In this document: piece by piece, positions 42,694 through 49,227 of the stretch
Layout: the number at the start of each line of letters is the position of its first letter
Numbering within the stretch: position 1 is the first letter of the stretch
Assembly: GCA_030037895.1 (NCBI GenBank)
Contig: JASHPW010000054.1
Coordinates: forward strand, 1 to 49,227
Source of the DNA: Xanthobacteraceae bacterium
GTDB lineage: Bacteria > Pseudomonadota > Alphaproteobacteria > Rhizobiales > Xanthobacteraceae
Length of the DNA: 49,227 nucleotides
Reading direction: 5' to 3'
The notes under the pieces: model-generated
Databases searched by the model: none
Told to the model about the DNA's origin: nothing
The model's input: only the letters and a program-made list of their open reading frames with translations
Position numbers and translations under genes: made by a program

Positions 42694-43157
42694 CACCCGC
42701 TCCTCTTGTTCTTGCGGTTCATGGCGCCAACGTCGAGCTGTTCCGGCTGCTGCGCCGCATGCGGATGCTCGGCGCCCGGATAGACCCTGAGATTGCCGAG
42801 TTGGCGACGACCGAGCGGGCCGTGCGGCAGCATCCGTTCCACCGCCTTCTCAACGATGCGCTCGGGAAAGCGGCTGGCCAGGATCGCCTTGGCGCTGCGA
42901 GTCTTGATGCCGCCGATATAGCCGGTGTGCTTGTAATAGACCTTCTGCTCCACCTTGCGGCCGGTCAACACCACTTTGGCGGCATTGATGACGATGACAT
43001 TGTCGCCGCAATCGACGTGCGGCGTAAAGATGGGTTTGTGCTTGCCCCGCAACCGCAGCGCCACGATCGACGCGAGCCTGCCGACGACGAGGCCCTCGGC
43101 GTCGATCATGACCCATTTCTTGTCGACCTCGGCGGGTTTGGCCGAATAGGTTCTCAT
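42693..43157 (-). CDS. rplM: 50S ribosomal protein L13
   Basis: The 154-residue protein is full-length L13: [79 protein letters not shown] and [20 protein letters not shown]. It is an early assembly protein of the large subunit. The stop overlaps the rpsI start by one base, which indicates coupled translation. Confidence 0.98.
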   Translation of the reverse strand: MRTYSAKPAEVDKKWVMIDAEGLVVGRLASIVALRLRGKHKPIFTPHVDCGDNVIVINAAKVVLTGRKVEQKVYYKHTGYIGGIKTRSAKAILASRFPERIVEKAVERMLPHGPLGRRQLGNLRVYPGAEHPHAAQQPEQLDVGAMNRKNKRSG

Positions 43158-43310
43158 GTCCGCATCCGTTTGGCGGCTTACGATTTATCCGGAGTGAAGC
43201 TGACTGATCCCGCTTTATCCGAGGCTGCGCCTATTTATCTGCGGAAGACCCGTGGGTCAATGCGGCTGTCAGCTATTCGCCCGGTATCTCAAGCGCTTGA
43301 GCTGATGGTA

Positions 43311-43757
43311 TTATGGCACCTGGCGCGGCGGGATAGAGTAGGTGGAGGTGGCGTGGGCGACGAGGTCATCCTCACCCTCCGACCGAATGTCGGTCTCTCC
43401 GACCGCGAGCCGTTTGCCGAGCTTGAGCAAGCGGGCTTCGGCCAAAAGGTCCCGTGCCGCCGGCTTTTTGAGGAAATTGATGGACAGATTGGTGGTCACG
43501 GCCAGCGGCACCCAGCCGATTGTGGCGAGAAGCGCGACGTAAATCGCGACATCGGCCAACGACATCATGGTCGTGCCCGAGAGCGTGCCGCCCGGGCGCA
43601 GAGATTGCGGGTCGTAATGCTTTCGGACCCGGCAACCGCCGTGCCACACCGCTTCCACGGCGTAGCCGGTTTGGGCGTTGAACATTTGCGGAAATTCCGC
43701 GCCGAGCAGGCGCTCGAGTTCCTTGACTGTGAGTTTCGCCGCCGCCATGTCTTCCAT
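43311..43757 (-). CDS. PaaI-type hot-dog thioesterase
   Basis: The 148-residue protein fits the PaaI/YbgC hot-dog group: SLRPGGTLSGTTMMSLADVAIY and WVPLAVTTNLSINFLKKPA, with the D in MSLADVA as a likely catalytic residue and G in SGTTMM. Such enzymes hydrolyse acyl-CoA or phenylacetyl-CoA derivatives. It ends 153 bases from rplM and diverges from the enoyl-CoA hydratase-like gene, so the two may share an intergenic control region and a pathway in CoA-ester metabolism (inference). Confidence 0.82.
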   Translation of the reverse strand: MEDMAAAKLTVKELERLLGAEFPQMFNAQTGYAVEAVWHGGCRVRKHYDPQSLRPGGTLSGTTMMSLADVAIYVALLATIGWVPLAVTTNLSINFLKKPAARDLLAEARLLKLGKRLAVGETDIRSEGEDDLVAHATSTYSIPPRQVP

Positions 43758-43849
43758 GCCCCTCTCTCCCGCTATGAGGATCGGATACTATGGGCTTGGC
43801 TTGATCGCCAAATCCGCCAAGCGCGGGACCCGACCCGAGGACAGGACCC

Positions 43850-44680
43850 ATGACCGCCCAAGCCGCCACGCTCGCCGCCGCCCCTTCCTCCTCGCTCATC
43901 CTGCTGCGCGAGGATGCTGGCGGCGTTGCCGTGCTCACCCTCAACCGGCCGCAATCTCTCAACAGCCTCTCCGAGGCGATGCTGGAGGCGCTCGGCGACG
44001 CGCTCACCGCGATCGCCCACGATGACGCGGTGCGCGCGGTGGTGCTCGCCGCCAACGGCCCGGCCTTCTCCGCCGGCCACGACCTCAAGGAACTCAATCG
44101 GCGCCGCGCCGACGAGGATGGCGGCCGCGCCTATTTCCAGCACGTCTTCTCGATGTGCACCGCCATGATGCAGCAGATCGTCGCGCTGCCGCAGCCGGTC
44201 ATCGCCGCGGTGCAGGCAACGGCGACGGCGGCGGGGTGCCAACTGGTGGCGAGCTGCGATCTCGCGGTCGCCTCGCGGGCCGCCAAGTTCGCGACCTCGG
44301 GGATCAATGTCGGCCTGTTCTGCGCGACGCCGATGGTCGCGCTCTCCCGCAACGTTGCGCGCAAGCACGCCATGGAGATGTTGGTGACGGGCGAGATGAT
44401 TTCGGCCGAGCGCGCCGAGAGCATCGGCCTCGTCAACCGCGTGGTTGCGCCCGGCAGCGAAAAGGAGGAGGCGCTCAAGCTCGCGCGGACGATCGCGGCA
44501 AAATCGACGCTGGCGCTCAAGCTCGGCAAGGAGGCGTTCTATCACCAGCTCGACATGCCGCTCGCCGAAGCTTACCGGTACACGTCGGACGTGATGGTTG
44601 AAAATATGCTGGCGCGGGATTGCGTCGAGGGCATCGACGCCTTCATCGGGAAGCGCAAGCCGAAATGGGAAGACCGCTGA
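43850..44680 (+). CDS. Enoyl-CoA hydratase/isomerase family protein (ECHDC3-like)
   Basis: The 276-residue protein has the crotonase fold: LTLNRPQSLNSLSEAMLEAL, the oxyanion-hole regions PAFSAGHDLKELN and TAAGCQLVASCDLAVASRAA, and the C-terminal trimer helix. In place of the second catalytic glutamate region it has FATSGINVGLFCATP, with no Glu, so standard hydration is doubtful. This fits the ECHDC3-like subgroup, whose chemistry is not settled. It is followed by the CoA-binding gene after 14 bases. Confidence 0.85.
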   Translation: MTAQAATLAAAPSSSLILLREDAGGVAVLTLNRPQSLNSLSEAMLEALGDALTAIAHDDAVRAVVLAANGPAFSAGHDLKELNRRRADEDGGRAYFQHVFSMCTAMMQQIVALPQPVIAAVQATATAAGCQLVASCDLAVASRAAKFATSGINVGLFCATPMVALSRNVARKHAMEMLVTGEMISAERAESIGLVNRVVAPGSEKEEALKLARTIAAKSTLALKLGKEAFYHQLDMPLAEAYRYTSDVMVENMLARDCVEGIDAFIGKRKPKWEDR

Positions 44681-44694
44681 CGGCGGACGCGTTG

Positions 44695-45285
44695 ATGAAC
44701 CACGATTCCTATTCCGACGACTACATCCGCGGCATTCTCAATACCGTGAAGTCGATCGCCATGGTCGGCGCTTCGGAGAAGGAGAACCGCCCGAGCTACT
44801 TCGCCTTCAAATATCTGCTCGAGCGCGGCTACGCCATGATTCCGATCAACCCGAATCGTGCCGGCGAGGAGATACTTGGCCGCCGCATCGATGCGCGGCT
44901 GGCGGAGATTCCCGAGCCGATCGACATGGTCGACATCTTCCGCGGCTCGCGCCACGCGTTGCCGATCGTGCAGGAGGCGCTGGCGCTGAAGCCGCGGCCG
45001 CAAGTCATCTGGATGCAGCTCGGCATACGCAACGACGAGGCCGCCGCACTCGCCGAAGCCAACGGCCTGAAGGTGGTGATGAACCGTTGTCCGAAAATCG
45101 AATATGGCCGCCTGTCGGCGGAGATTGCCTGGATGGGCGTCAATACGCGCACCATCACCGCGAAGAAGGCGACCATCGGCGGCGGCATCCAGCGCCTGTC
45201 GCTCAACCGCATGTCCGTGCGCGGCGGCGCGACCGAGGCCGCCGCTGCCGCCGAGCGTGCCCAGCACGAGGAAGGCACGCACTGA
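44695..45285 (+). CDS. CoA-binding domain protein (YccU type)
   Basis: The 196-residue protein has a Rossmann-type CoA-binding domain: TVKSIAMVGASEKENRPSYF, LLERGYAMIPINPNRAGEEI, IDMVDIFRGSRHALPIVQEA and QVIWMQLGIRNDEAAALAEA. It ends with an alanine- and glutamate-rich tail. The family is close to the N-terminal part of CoA ligases, but no catalytic domain follows. It lies 14 bases after the enoyl-CoA hydratase-like gene and 146 before metY, so the first two are likely one operon. The role is unknown. Confidence 0.85.
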   Translation: MNHDSYSDDYIRGILNTVKSIAMVGASEKENRPSYFAFKYLLERGYAMIPINPNRAGEEILGRRIDARLAEIPEPIDMVDIFRGSRHALPIVQEALALKPRPQVIWMQLGIRNDEAAALAEANGLKVVMNRCPKIEYGRLSAEIAWMGVNTRTITAKKATIGGGIQRLSLNRMSVRGGATEAAAAAERAQHEEGTH

Positions 45286-45431
45286 CATCGCCTCGATTGC
45301 GAGAAAAACATTCGCGCCGGCATGAACCGGCGCGAATTGCTGCCGCGCGCCCGCGCGCCGCGCCTTGACGGCCTCGACCGCTCCTATAAACCGAAGGCCC
45401 GTTTTCGCTCCAAAATCGTGAGGATCGGCCG

Positions 45432-46718
45432 ATGACCGAACGCATTCCGGGTTTTGCCACGCTCGCGGTTCACGCCGGCGCCCAGCCCGATCCCACGACC
45501 GGCGCGCGCGCCACCCCGATCTATCAGACCACCTCCTACGTGTTCGAAAGCGTCGATCACGCCGCCTCGCTGTTCGGCCTGCAGACGTTCGGCAACATCT
45601 ACACGCGCATCGGCAATCCGACCAACGCGGTGCTAGAGGAGCGCGTCGCCGCGCTCGAAGGCGGCACCGCGGGGCTTGCCGTGGCCTCCGGCCACGCGGC
45701 GCAGGTCCTCGTCTTTCACTGCCTGCTGCAACCGGGCGACGAGTTCGTGGCGTCGAAGAAGCTCTACGGCGGCTCGATCAACCAGTTCAATCACGCCTTC
45801 AAGAATTTCGGCTGGAAGGTGGTGTGGGCGGACCCCGACGACATCTCCTCGTTCGAGCGCGCCATCTCGCCGAAGACCAAGGCGATCTTCAGCGAATCGA
45901 TCGCCAATCCCGGCGGCGTCATCACCGACATGGAAGCGGTGGCGCGAATCGCGCGTCGCGCCGGCGTGCCCTACATCGTCGACAACACGCTGGCGACGCC
46001 CTATCTGTGCAAGCCGATCGATCACGGCGCCGACATCGTGGTGCATTCGTTGACCAAATTTTTGGGCGGCCACGGCAACTCGATCGGCGGGCTCATCGTC
46101 GACGCCGGCACCTTCAACTGGTCGCGCGAACGTCGCTATCCGATGCTGTGCGAGCCGCGCCCGGAATATCACGGCATCGTGCTGCACGAGACCTTCGGCA
46201 ATTTCGCCTTCGCCATCGCCTGCCGGGTGCTGGCGCTGCGCGACATCGGCTCGGCGTTGTCGCCGTTCAACGCCTTCCTCATTCTGACCGGCATCGAGAC
46301 GCTGCCGCTGCGCATGCGCAAGTCGTGCGACAACACGCAGGCGGTCGCCGAGTGGGTCGCCGCGCATCCGCAAGTCGCCTGGGTGAGCTATCCGGGATTG
46401 CCGGGCGACCGCTATCACGGCCTTGCCAAAAAGTACTGTCCGAACGGCGCCGGCGCCGTGTTCACCTTCGGCCTCAACGGCGGATACGACGCCGGCGTCA
46501 GGCTCGTCTCCAACGTCAAATTGTTCTCGCATCTCGCCAATATCGGCGACACGCGCTCGCTGATCATTCATCCGGCCTCGACCACGCATCGCCAGCTCAG
46601 CGACGCGCAAAAAACCCAGGCCGGCGCCGGGCCCGACGTGGTGCGGCTGTCGATCGGCATCGAGGATCAGGAGGACATCATCGCCGACCTCGAACAGGCG
46701 CTGGCGGCACCGGAATGA
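45432..46718 (+). CDS. metY: O-acetylhomoserine sulfhydrylase (O-acetylhomoserine aminocarboxypropyltransferase)
   Basis: The 428-residue protein is a Cys/Met-metabolism PLP enzyme. PLP lysine K209 lies in VHSLTKFLGGHGNSIGG, with YTRIGNPTNAVLEERVAALE near residue 57-76 and GLAVASGHAAQVLV after it. The family usually has about 425 residues, so it is full length. It makes homocysteine from O-acetylhomoserine and sulfide. MetY-type length and motifs favour it over MetB or MetZ. The start ATG 45432 (MTERIPGFATLAVHAGAQ) is the only sensible one. Confidence 0.93.
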   Translation: MTERIPGFATLAVHAGAQPDPTTGARATPIYQTTSYVFESVDHAASLFGLQTFGNIYTRIGNPTNAVLEERVAALEGGTAGLAVASGHAAQVLVFHCLLQPGDEFVASKKLYGGSINQFNHAFKNFGWKVVWADPDDISSFERAISPKTKAIFSESIANPGGVITDMEAVARIARRAGVPYIVDNTLATPYLCKPIDHGADIVVHSLTKFLGGHGNSIGGLIVDAGTFNWSRERRYPMLCEPRPEYHGIVLHETFGNFAFAIACRVLALRDIGSALSPFNAFLILTGIETLPLRMRKSCDNTQAVAEWVAAHPQVAWVSYPGLPGDRYHGLAKKYCPNGAGAVFTFGLNGGYDAGVRLVSNVKLFSHLANIGDTRSLIIHPASTTHRQLSDAQKTQAGAGPDVVRLSIGIEDQEDIIADLEQALAAPE

Positions 46719-46722
46719 CGAC

Positions 46723-47793
46723 TCACGCCGGCGCCGGCGCGGCGACGGCTCGCTGCACGGGCACGACGACACGCGCGGCATGCGCTGTCGCCGCGGTCAA
46801 AACCAGCATCGCCGTCGCCTGATGCAGCAATGCGACGGCAATGGGCACCCGCAACAACAGCGTGATGATTCCGAGCACCGCCTGCAACGTCACCGCTGCG
46901 GCGAGCGCGACGGCGCCGAAGACCGCCGGCCCTTTCTTCATGCTGCCGGCCGCATCGCTCGCGTGCAGCAGCGCGCAGACGAAGATCGCATAGGCGAGCA
47001 TGCGGTGGTCGAACTGGACGGTGAGCGTGTTTTCAAAAAAATTTCGCCACGCCGGCGTGGCGAAGAACAATTGCGATGCCGGCGGCACCAACGCGCCGTC
47101 GATCAGCGGCCAGGTATTGTAGACGTAACCGGCGCGCAATCCGGCGACCAGCGCGCCGAGATAGATCTGGAGCAACACCAGGACGAGAAGAGCGACGGCG
47201 CCGGCGCGGATACGCGCGCGCGCCGGCGGGGCCGGCCGCTGGTCCAGCCGTTGCGCCGTCCAGACGAGCGCGACATAGATCGCGCAGGCGAGAATGAGAT
47301 GCGTCGCCAGCCGGTATTGGGAGACTTCGACGCGATCGGCGAGGCCCGAGGCAACCATCCACCAGCCCACGACGCCCTGCAGCGCGCCAAGCGCGAAAAT
47401 GAACCAGAGCCGCGGGCGCAATGCCGGTTCTACAAAGCCGCGCCACAGGAACAACAGGAACGGCAGCAAAAATGCAACGCCGATCAGCCGGCCGAGCAGC
47501 CGGTGCGCCCATTCCCACCAGAAAATCGTCTTGAATTGGTCGAGGCTCATGCCGTGGTTGAGTTCCCGGTATTGCGGAATGGCCTGATATTTCTTGAACT
47601 CGGCCTGCCAGGCGCTCGCGCCGAGCGGGGGCAGCGCGCCGATGACCGGTTTCCACTCGGTGATCGAAAGGCCGGACTCGGTGAGCCGGGTCGCGCCGCC
47701 GACGAGCACCATGGCGAACACCAGCGCGGCGACCGCATAAAGCCACAGCCGGATCGCGCGCGCGTGAGAATCGTCGGACAGTGTCGCGGTCAT
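46723..47793 (-). CDS. ctaA: Heme A synthase (COX15/CtaA family)
   Basis: The 356-residue protein has eight hydrophobic helices and the conserved histidines expected of the family: H97 (EWAHRLLGR), H165 (ATHLILAC), H263 (QFDHRMLAY) and H324 (LLHQATAML). The N-terminal motif [19 protein letters not shown] is diagnostic. It oxidises heme O to heme A for cytochrome oxidase. The chosen ATG 47793 gives a normal length. An upstream start at 47982 would add 63 unlikely residues. The 3' end is 4 bases from the metY stop, so the two genes converge. Confidence 0.93.
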   Translation of the reverse strand: MTATLSDDSHARAIRLWLYAVAALVFAMVLVGGATRLTESGLSITEWKPVIGALPPLGASAWQAEFKKYQAIPQYRELNHGMSLDQFKTIFWWEWAHRLLGRLIGVAFLLPFLLFLWRGFVEPALRPRLWFIFALGALQGVVGWWMVASGLADRVEVSQYRLATHLILACAIYVALVWTAQRLDQRPAPPARARIRAGAVALLVLVLLQIYLGALVAGLRAGYVYNTWPLIDGALVPPASQLFFATPAWRNFFENTLTVQFDHRMLAYAIFVCALLHASDAAGSMKKGPAVFGAVALAAAVTLQAVLGIITLLLRVPIAVALLHQATAMLVLTAATAHAARVVVPVQRAVAAPAPA

Positions 47794-47857
47794 CGCCGAT
47801 CGCTTGTAGGAGACGCGCGGACCATATAGTGCTGCCGCCACCCTCGCAACGGACGCT

Positions 47858-48091
47858 GTGTCGCTCCAGAATTCGCCTGTCGTGCCCATCCGCTTACGAA
47901 AATTCATCGGCGCCGTCGCGCTGTTCGTGCTCGCGATCATCTGGGCGCTGCTCGCCATGGCCGTGGCGCAAATTCCCGCCATTCGCGGGAATGCCGTCGG
48001 GTCCGTGCTCTATTACATCATCGCCGGCCTCGGCTGGGTCGTGCCGGCGATGCCGCTGGTGCGCTGGATGAGCCGGAGGACGGAGACCTGA
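47858..48091 (+). CDS. DUF2842 family small membrane protein
   Basis: The 77-residue protein has two hydrophobic helices (about residues 14-38 and 47-68) and the DUF2842 pattern [20 protein letters not shown] and [20 protein letters not shown]. The family is widespread in alphaproteobacteria and of unknown function. The start is GTG 47858 or GTG 47882 ([10 protein letters not shown]), the second giving the more usual N-terminus. It diverges from the heme A synthase gene, a common alphaproteobacterial pairing. Confidence 0.8.
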   Translation: MSLQNSPVVPIRLRKFIGAVALFVLAIIWALLAMAVAQIPAIRGNAVGSVLYYIIAGLGWVVPAMPLVRWMSRRTET

Positions 48092-48150
48092 GGGCGGACG
48101 ACGGAAAACGGATAAAGCGGCCAATCCATCGTCTGTCCTGCGTCGTCCGA

Positions 48151-49209
48151 TCACGCCGCCTGCGGGCGGTGAAAGCCGTTCCACATCGCGGTCGCGGAGC
48201 CTGAGAGCAGCACGCGCACGTAACGCAAGCGCTGATAATCGCCGTTGAGCGAAATGCGCGGCAGCGCGGTCAGGCGTTGGCCGTGCTCGGGAAACAACAC
48301 GCCCGGCCGTGTCGTCACCGCGGTCTTGAAGCCGAGCTCGGCCGCGATCTTGAATTCGCGCGCGCCGGCCGAGCTGCGGTCGCCGATCGGATAGGACAGG
48401 TGTTGCGGCCGCACCGCCAGCGCCGCCTCGATGACCGTCCGGCTCAAATCCATTTCCGCGCGCGCGGCGTCCGCCGGCAACCTCGCCAGCATCGGGTGAT
48501 TGACCGTATGCGCGCCGATGGTCACCAGCGGATCGGCGGCCAGCTCGGCAAGCTCCTCCCACCCCATGCACAGATCCGTGCAGAAGGCCGCGATGTCCAC
48601 CTGGTAGCAGGCCGCGAGATTACGCACGATGCCGCGCATCTCCGCTTCCGTCGCACGGCCGCGCAGCCACCAATAGAGTTCATCGTAGAGCGCGCGCTTC
48701 TCCGCGAGCGTGGCGCAGTCGAAGGTGCGGTTTACGCCGTCGATCATGAGGCCGACGCGATTGTTGCGCGCGATCACCGCCTCGAGCGCAAGCCACCACA
48801 ATTCGCCGAGCCGGTCGGGAAAGCTCGTGGGCACATAGACTGCGAACGGCACTTTCGCCTCTTTCAGGATCGGATAAGCGTGCTGCAGCGTGTCGCGATA
48901 GCCGTCGTCGAAGGTCAGGCACACGAAGCGCCGGGCAAGATCGCCTTCGCTCAGGCGGCGGTGCATCTCGTCGAGGCTGACGAGATCGACCGGCAGGCGG
49001 CGCAGGAGCCTGACCACCCCGGAGAGGAAGCCGGGCGTGACTTCGAGGAGACGGTTCGGCTGGAAACGGTCGCGCCGCGGCGGGCGCACGTGGTGCAAGG
49101 TCAGGATGGCGCCGACCCCGGCGACAAGGGGCGCGAGCGCGACGTGCGCGCCGGTGAAGTAAAGCCCCTCCAATCCGCCGCGGATGATCGTCTGTCTGAG
49201 ACCGGCCAC
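48151..49209 (-). CDS. Polysaccharide deacetylase (NodB homology domain)
   Basis: The 352-residue protein has the metal-dependent deacetylase motifs: TFDDGY with D101 and D102, and HTVNH with H236 and H240. The N-terminal 30 residues are partly hydrophobic, so it may be membrane-associated. Such enzymes remove acetyl or formyl groups from cell-envelope polysaccharides. The GTG start at 49209 is preceded by GGAAGGAA. It is the last gene in the window and is complete. Confidence 0.9.
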   Translation of the reverse strand: MAGLRQTIIRGGLEGLYFTGAHVALAPLVAGVGAILTLHHVRPPRRDRFQPNRLLEVTPGFLSGVVRLLRRLPVDLVSLDEMHRRLSEGDLARRFVCLTFDDGYRDTLQHAYPILKEAKVPFAVYVPTSFPDRLGELWWLALEAVIARNNRVGLMIDGVNRTFDCATLAEKRALYDELYWWLRGRATEAEMRGIVRNLAACYQVDIAAFCTDLCMGWEELAELAADPLVTIGAHTVNHPMLARLPADAARAEMDLSRTVIEAALAVRPQHLSYPIGDRSSAGAREFKIAAELGFKTAVTTRPGVLFPEHGQRLTALPRISLNGDYQRLRYVRVLLSGSATAMWNGFHRPQAA

Positions 49210-49227
49210 GGAAGGTTCCTTCCTCTC

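Overview
The window is a high-GC bacterial chromosome segment. Gene families and order point to an alphaproteobacterium of the order Hyphomicrobiales (Rhizobiales), near Bradyrhizobiaceae/Xanthobacteraceae. The evidence is a pyruvate dehydrogenase E1-beta with a fused lipoyl domain, the order tRNA-Leu - tig - clpP - clpX - lon, the glnB-glnA pair behind a sigma-54 type promoter, SOS boxes of the alphaproteobacterial form GTTC-N7-GTTC, DUF2842, and three families of palindromic intergenic repeats familiar from this group. The genus assignment is inference. Most of the window is ordinary core chromosome.

Layout. 1-6.1 kb (minus strand): central carbon metabolism and a division gene: eno, a 2-oxoglutarate/Fe(II) oxygenase-like gene, ftsB/divIC, pdhA, pdhB, a GFA-fold zinc protein and the 5' end of pdhC, which runs off the window. 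6.25-11.2 kb: a 1,663-residue autotransporter with 23 imperfect GGITNSGTISAG-type repeats. 11.7-14.4 kb: gyrA. 14.6-17.7 kb: a VapBC-like toxin-antitoxin pair, a MarC-family membrane protein, a tiny unknown protein, a GNAT acetyltransferase and a DUF2269 membrane protein. 17.7-24.3 kb: ssb and uvrA, divergent but separated by an outer-membrane beta-barrel gene and a GT39-like glycosyltransferase; each repair gene has its own perfect SOS box.

24.4-27.2 kb is the most unusual part. Two tandem copies of a two-gene module (a DUF4258 protein followed, with 4-base overlap, by a small acidic partner) sit directly behind uvrA. A shrunken copy of the uvrA 3' end lies between them, a scar of tandem duplication. 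A third, frameshifted copy of the partner gene lies beyond an LLM-class flavin oxidoreductase gene. The module looks like a toxin-antitoxin system, but no function can be proved from sequence.

27.2-30 kb: RidA, a MaoC-type hydratase, a FlK-like thioesterase and three small membrane or exported proteins. 30-36.7 kb: the protein quality-control block lon, clpX, clpP, tig and tRNA-Leu(UAG). 36.8-40.5 kb: NAD(P)H-hydrate repair enzyme, then glnB and glnA with a strong terminator. 40.7-49.2 kb: a membrane diguanylate cyclase, rplM-rpsI, a PaaI-type thioesterase, an enoyl-CoA hydratase-like protein, a CoA-binding protein, O-acetylhomoserine sulfhydrylase, heme A synthase, a DUF2842 protein and a polysaccharide deacetylase.

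Repeats have shaped the region. CCTCTCCC/GGGAGAGG palindromes fill many gaps and also occur inside two reading frames: a loop of uvrA and the lipoyl-E1 linker of pdhB. No rRNA, CRISPR array, insertion sequence or prophage was seen.
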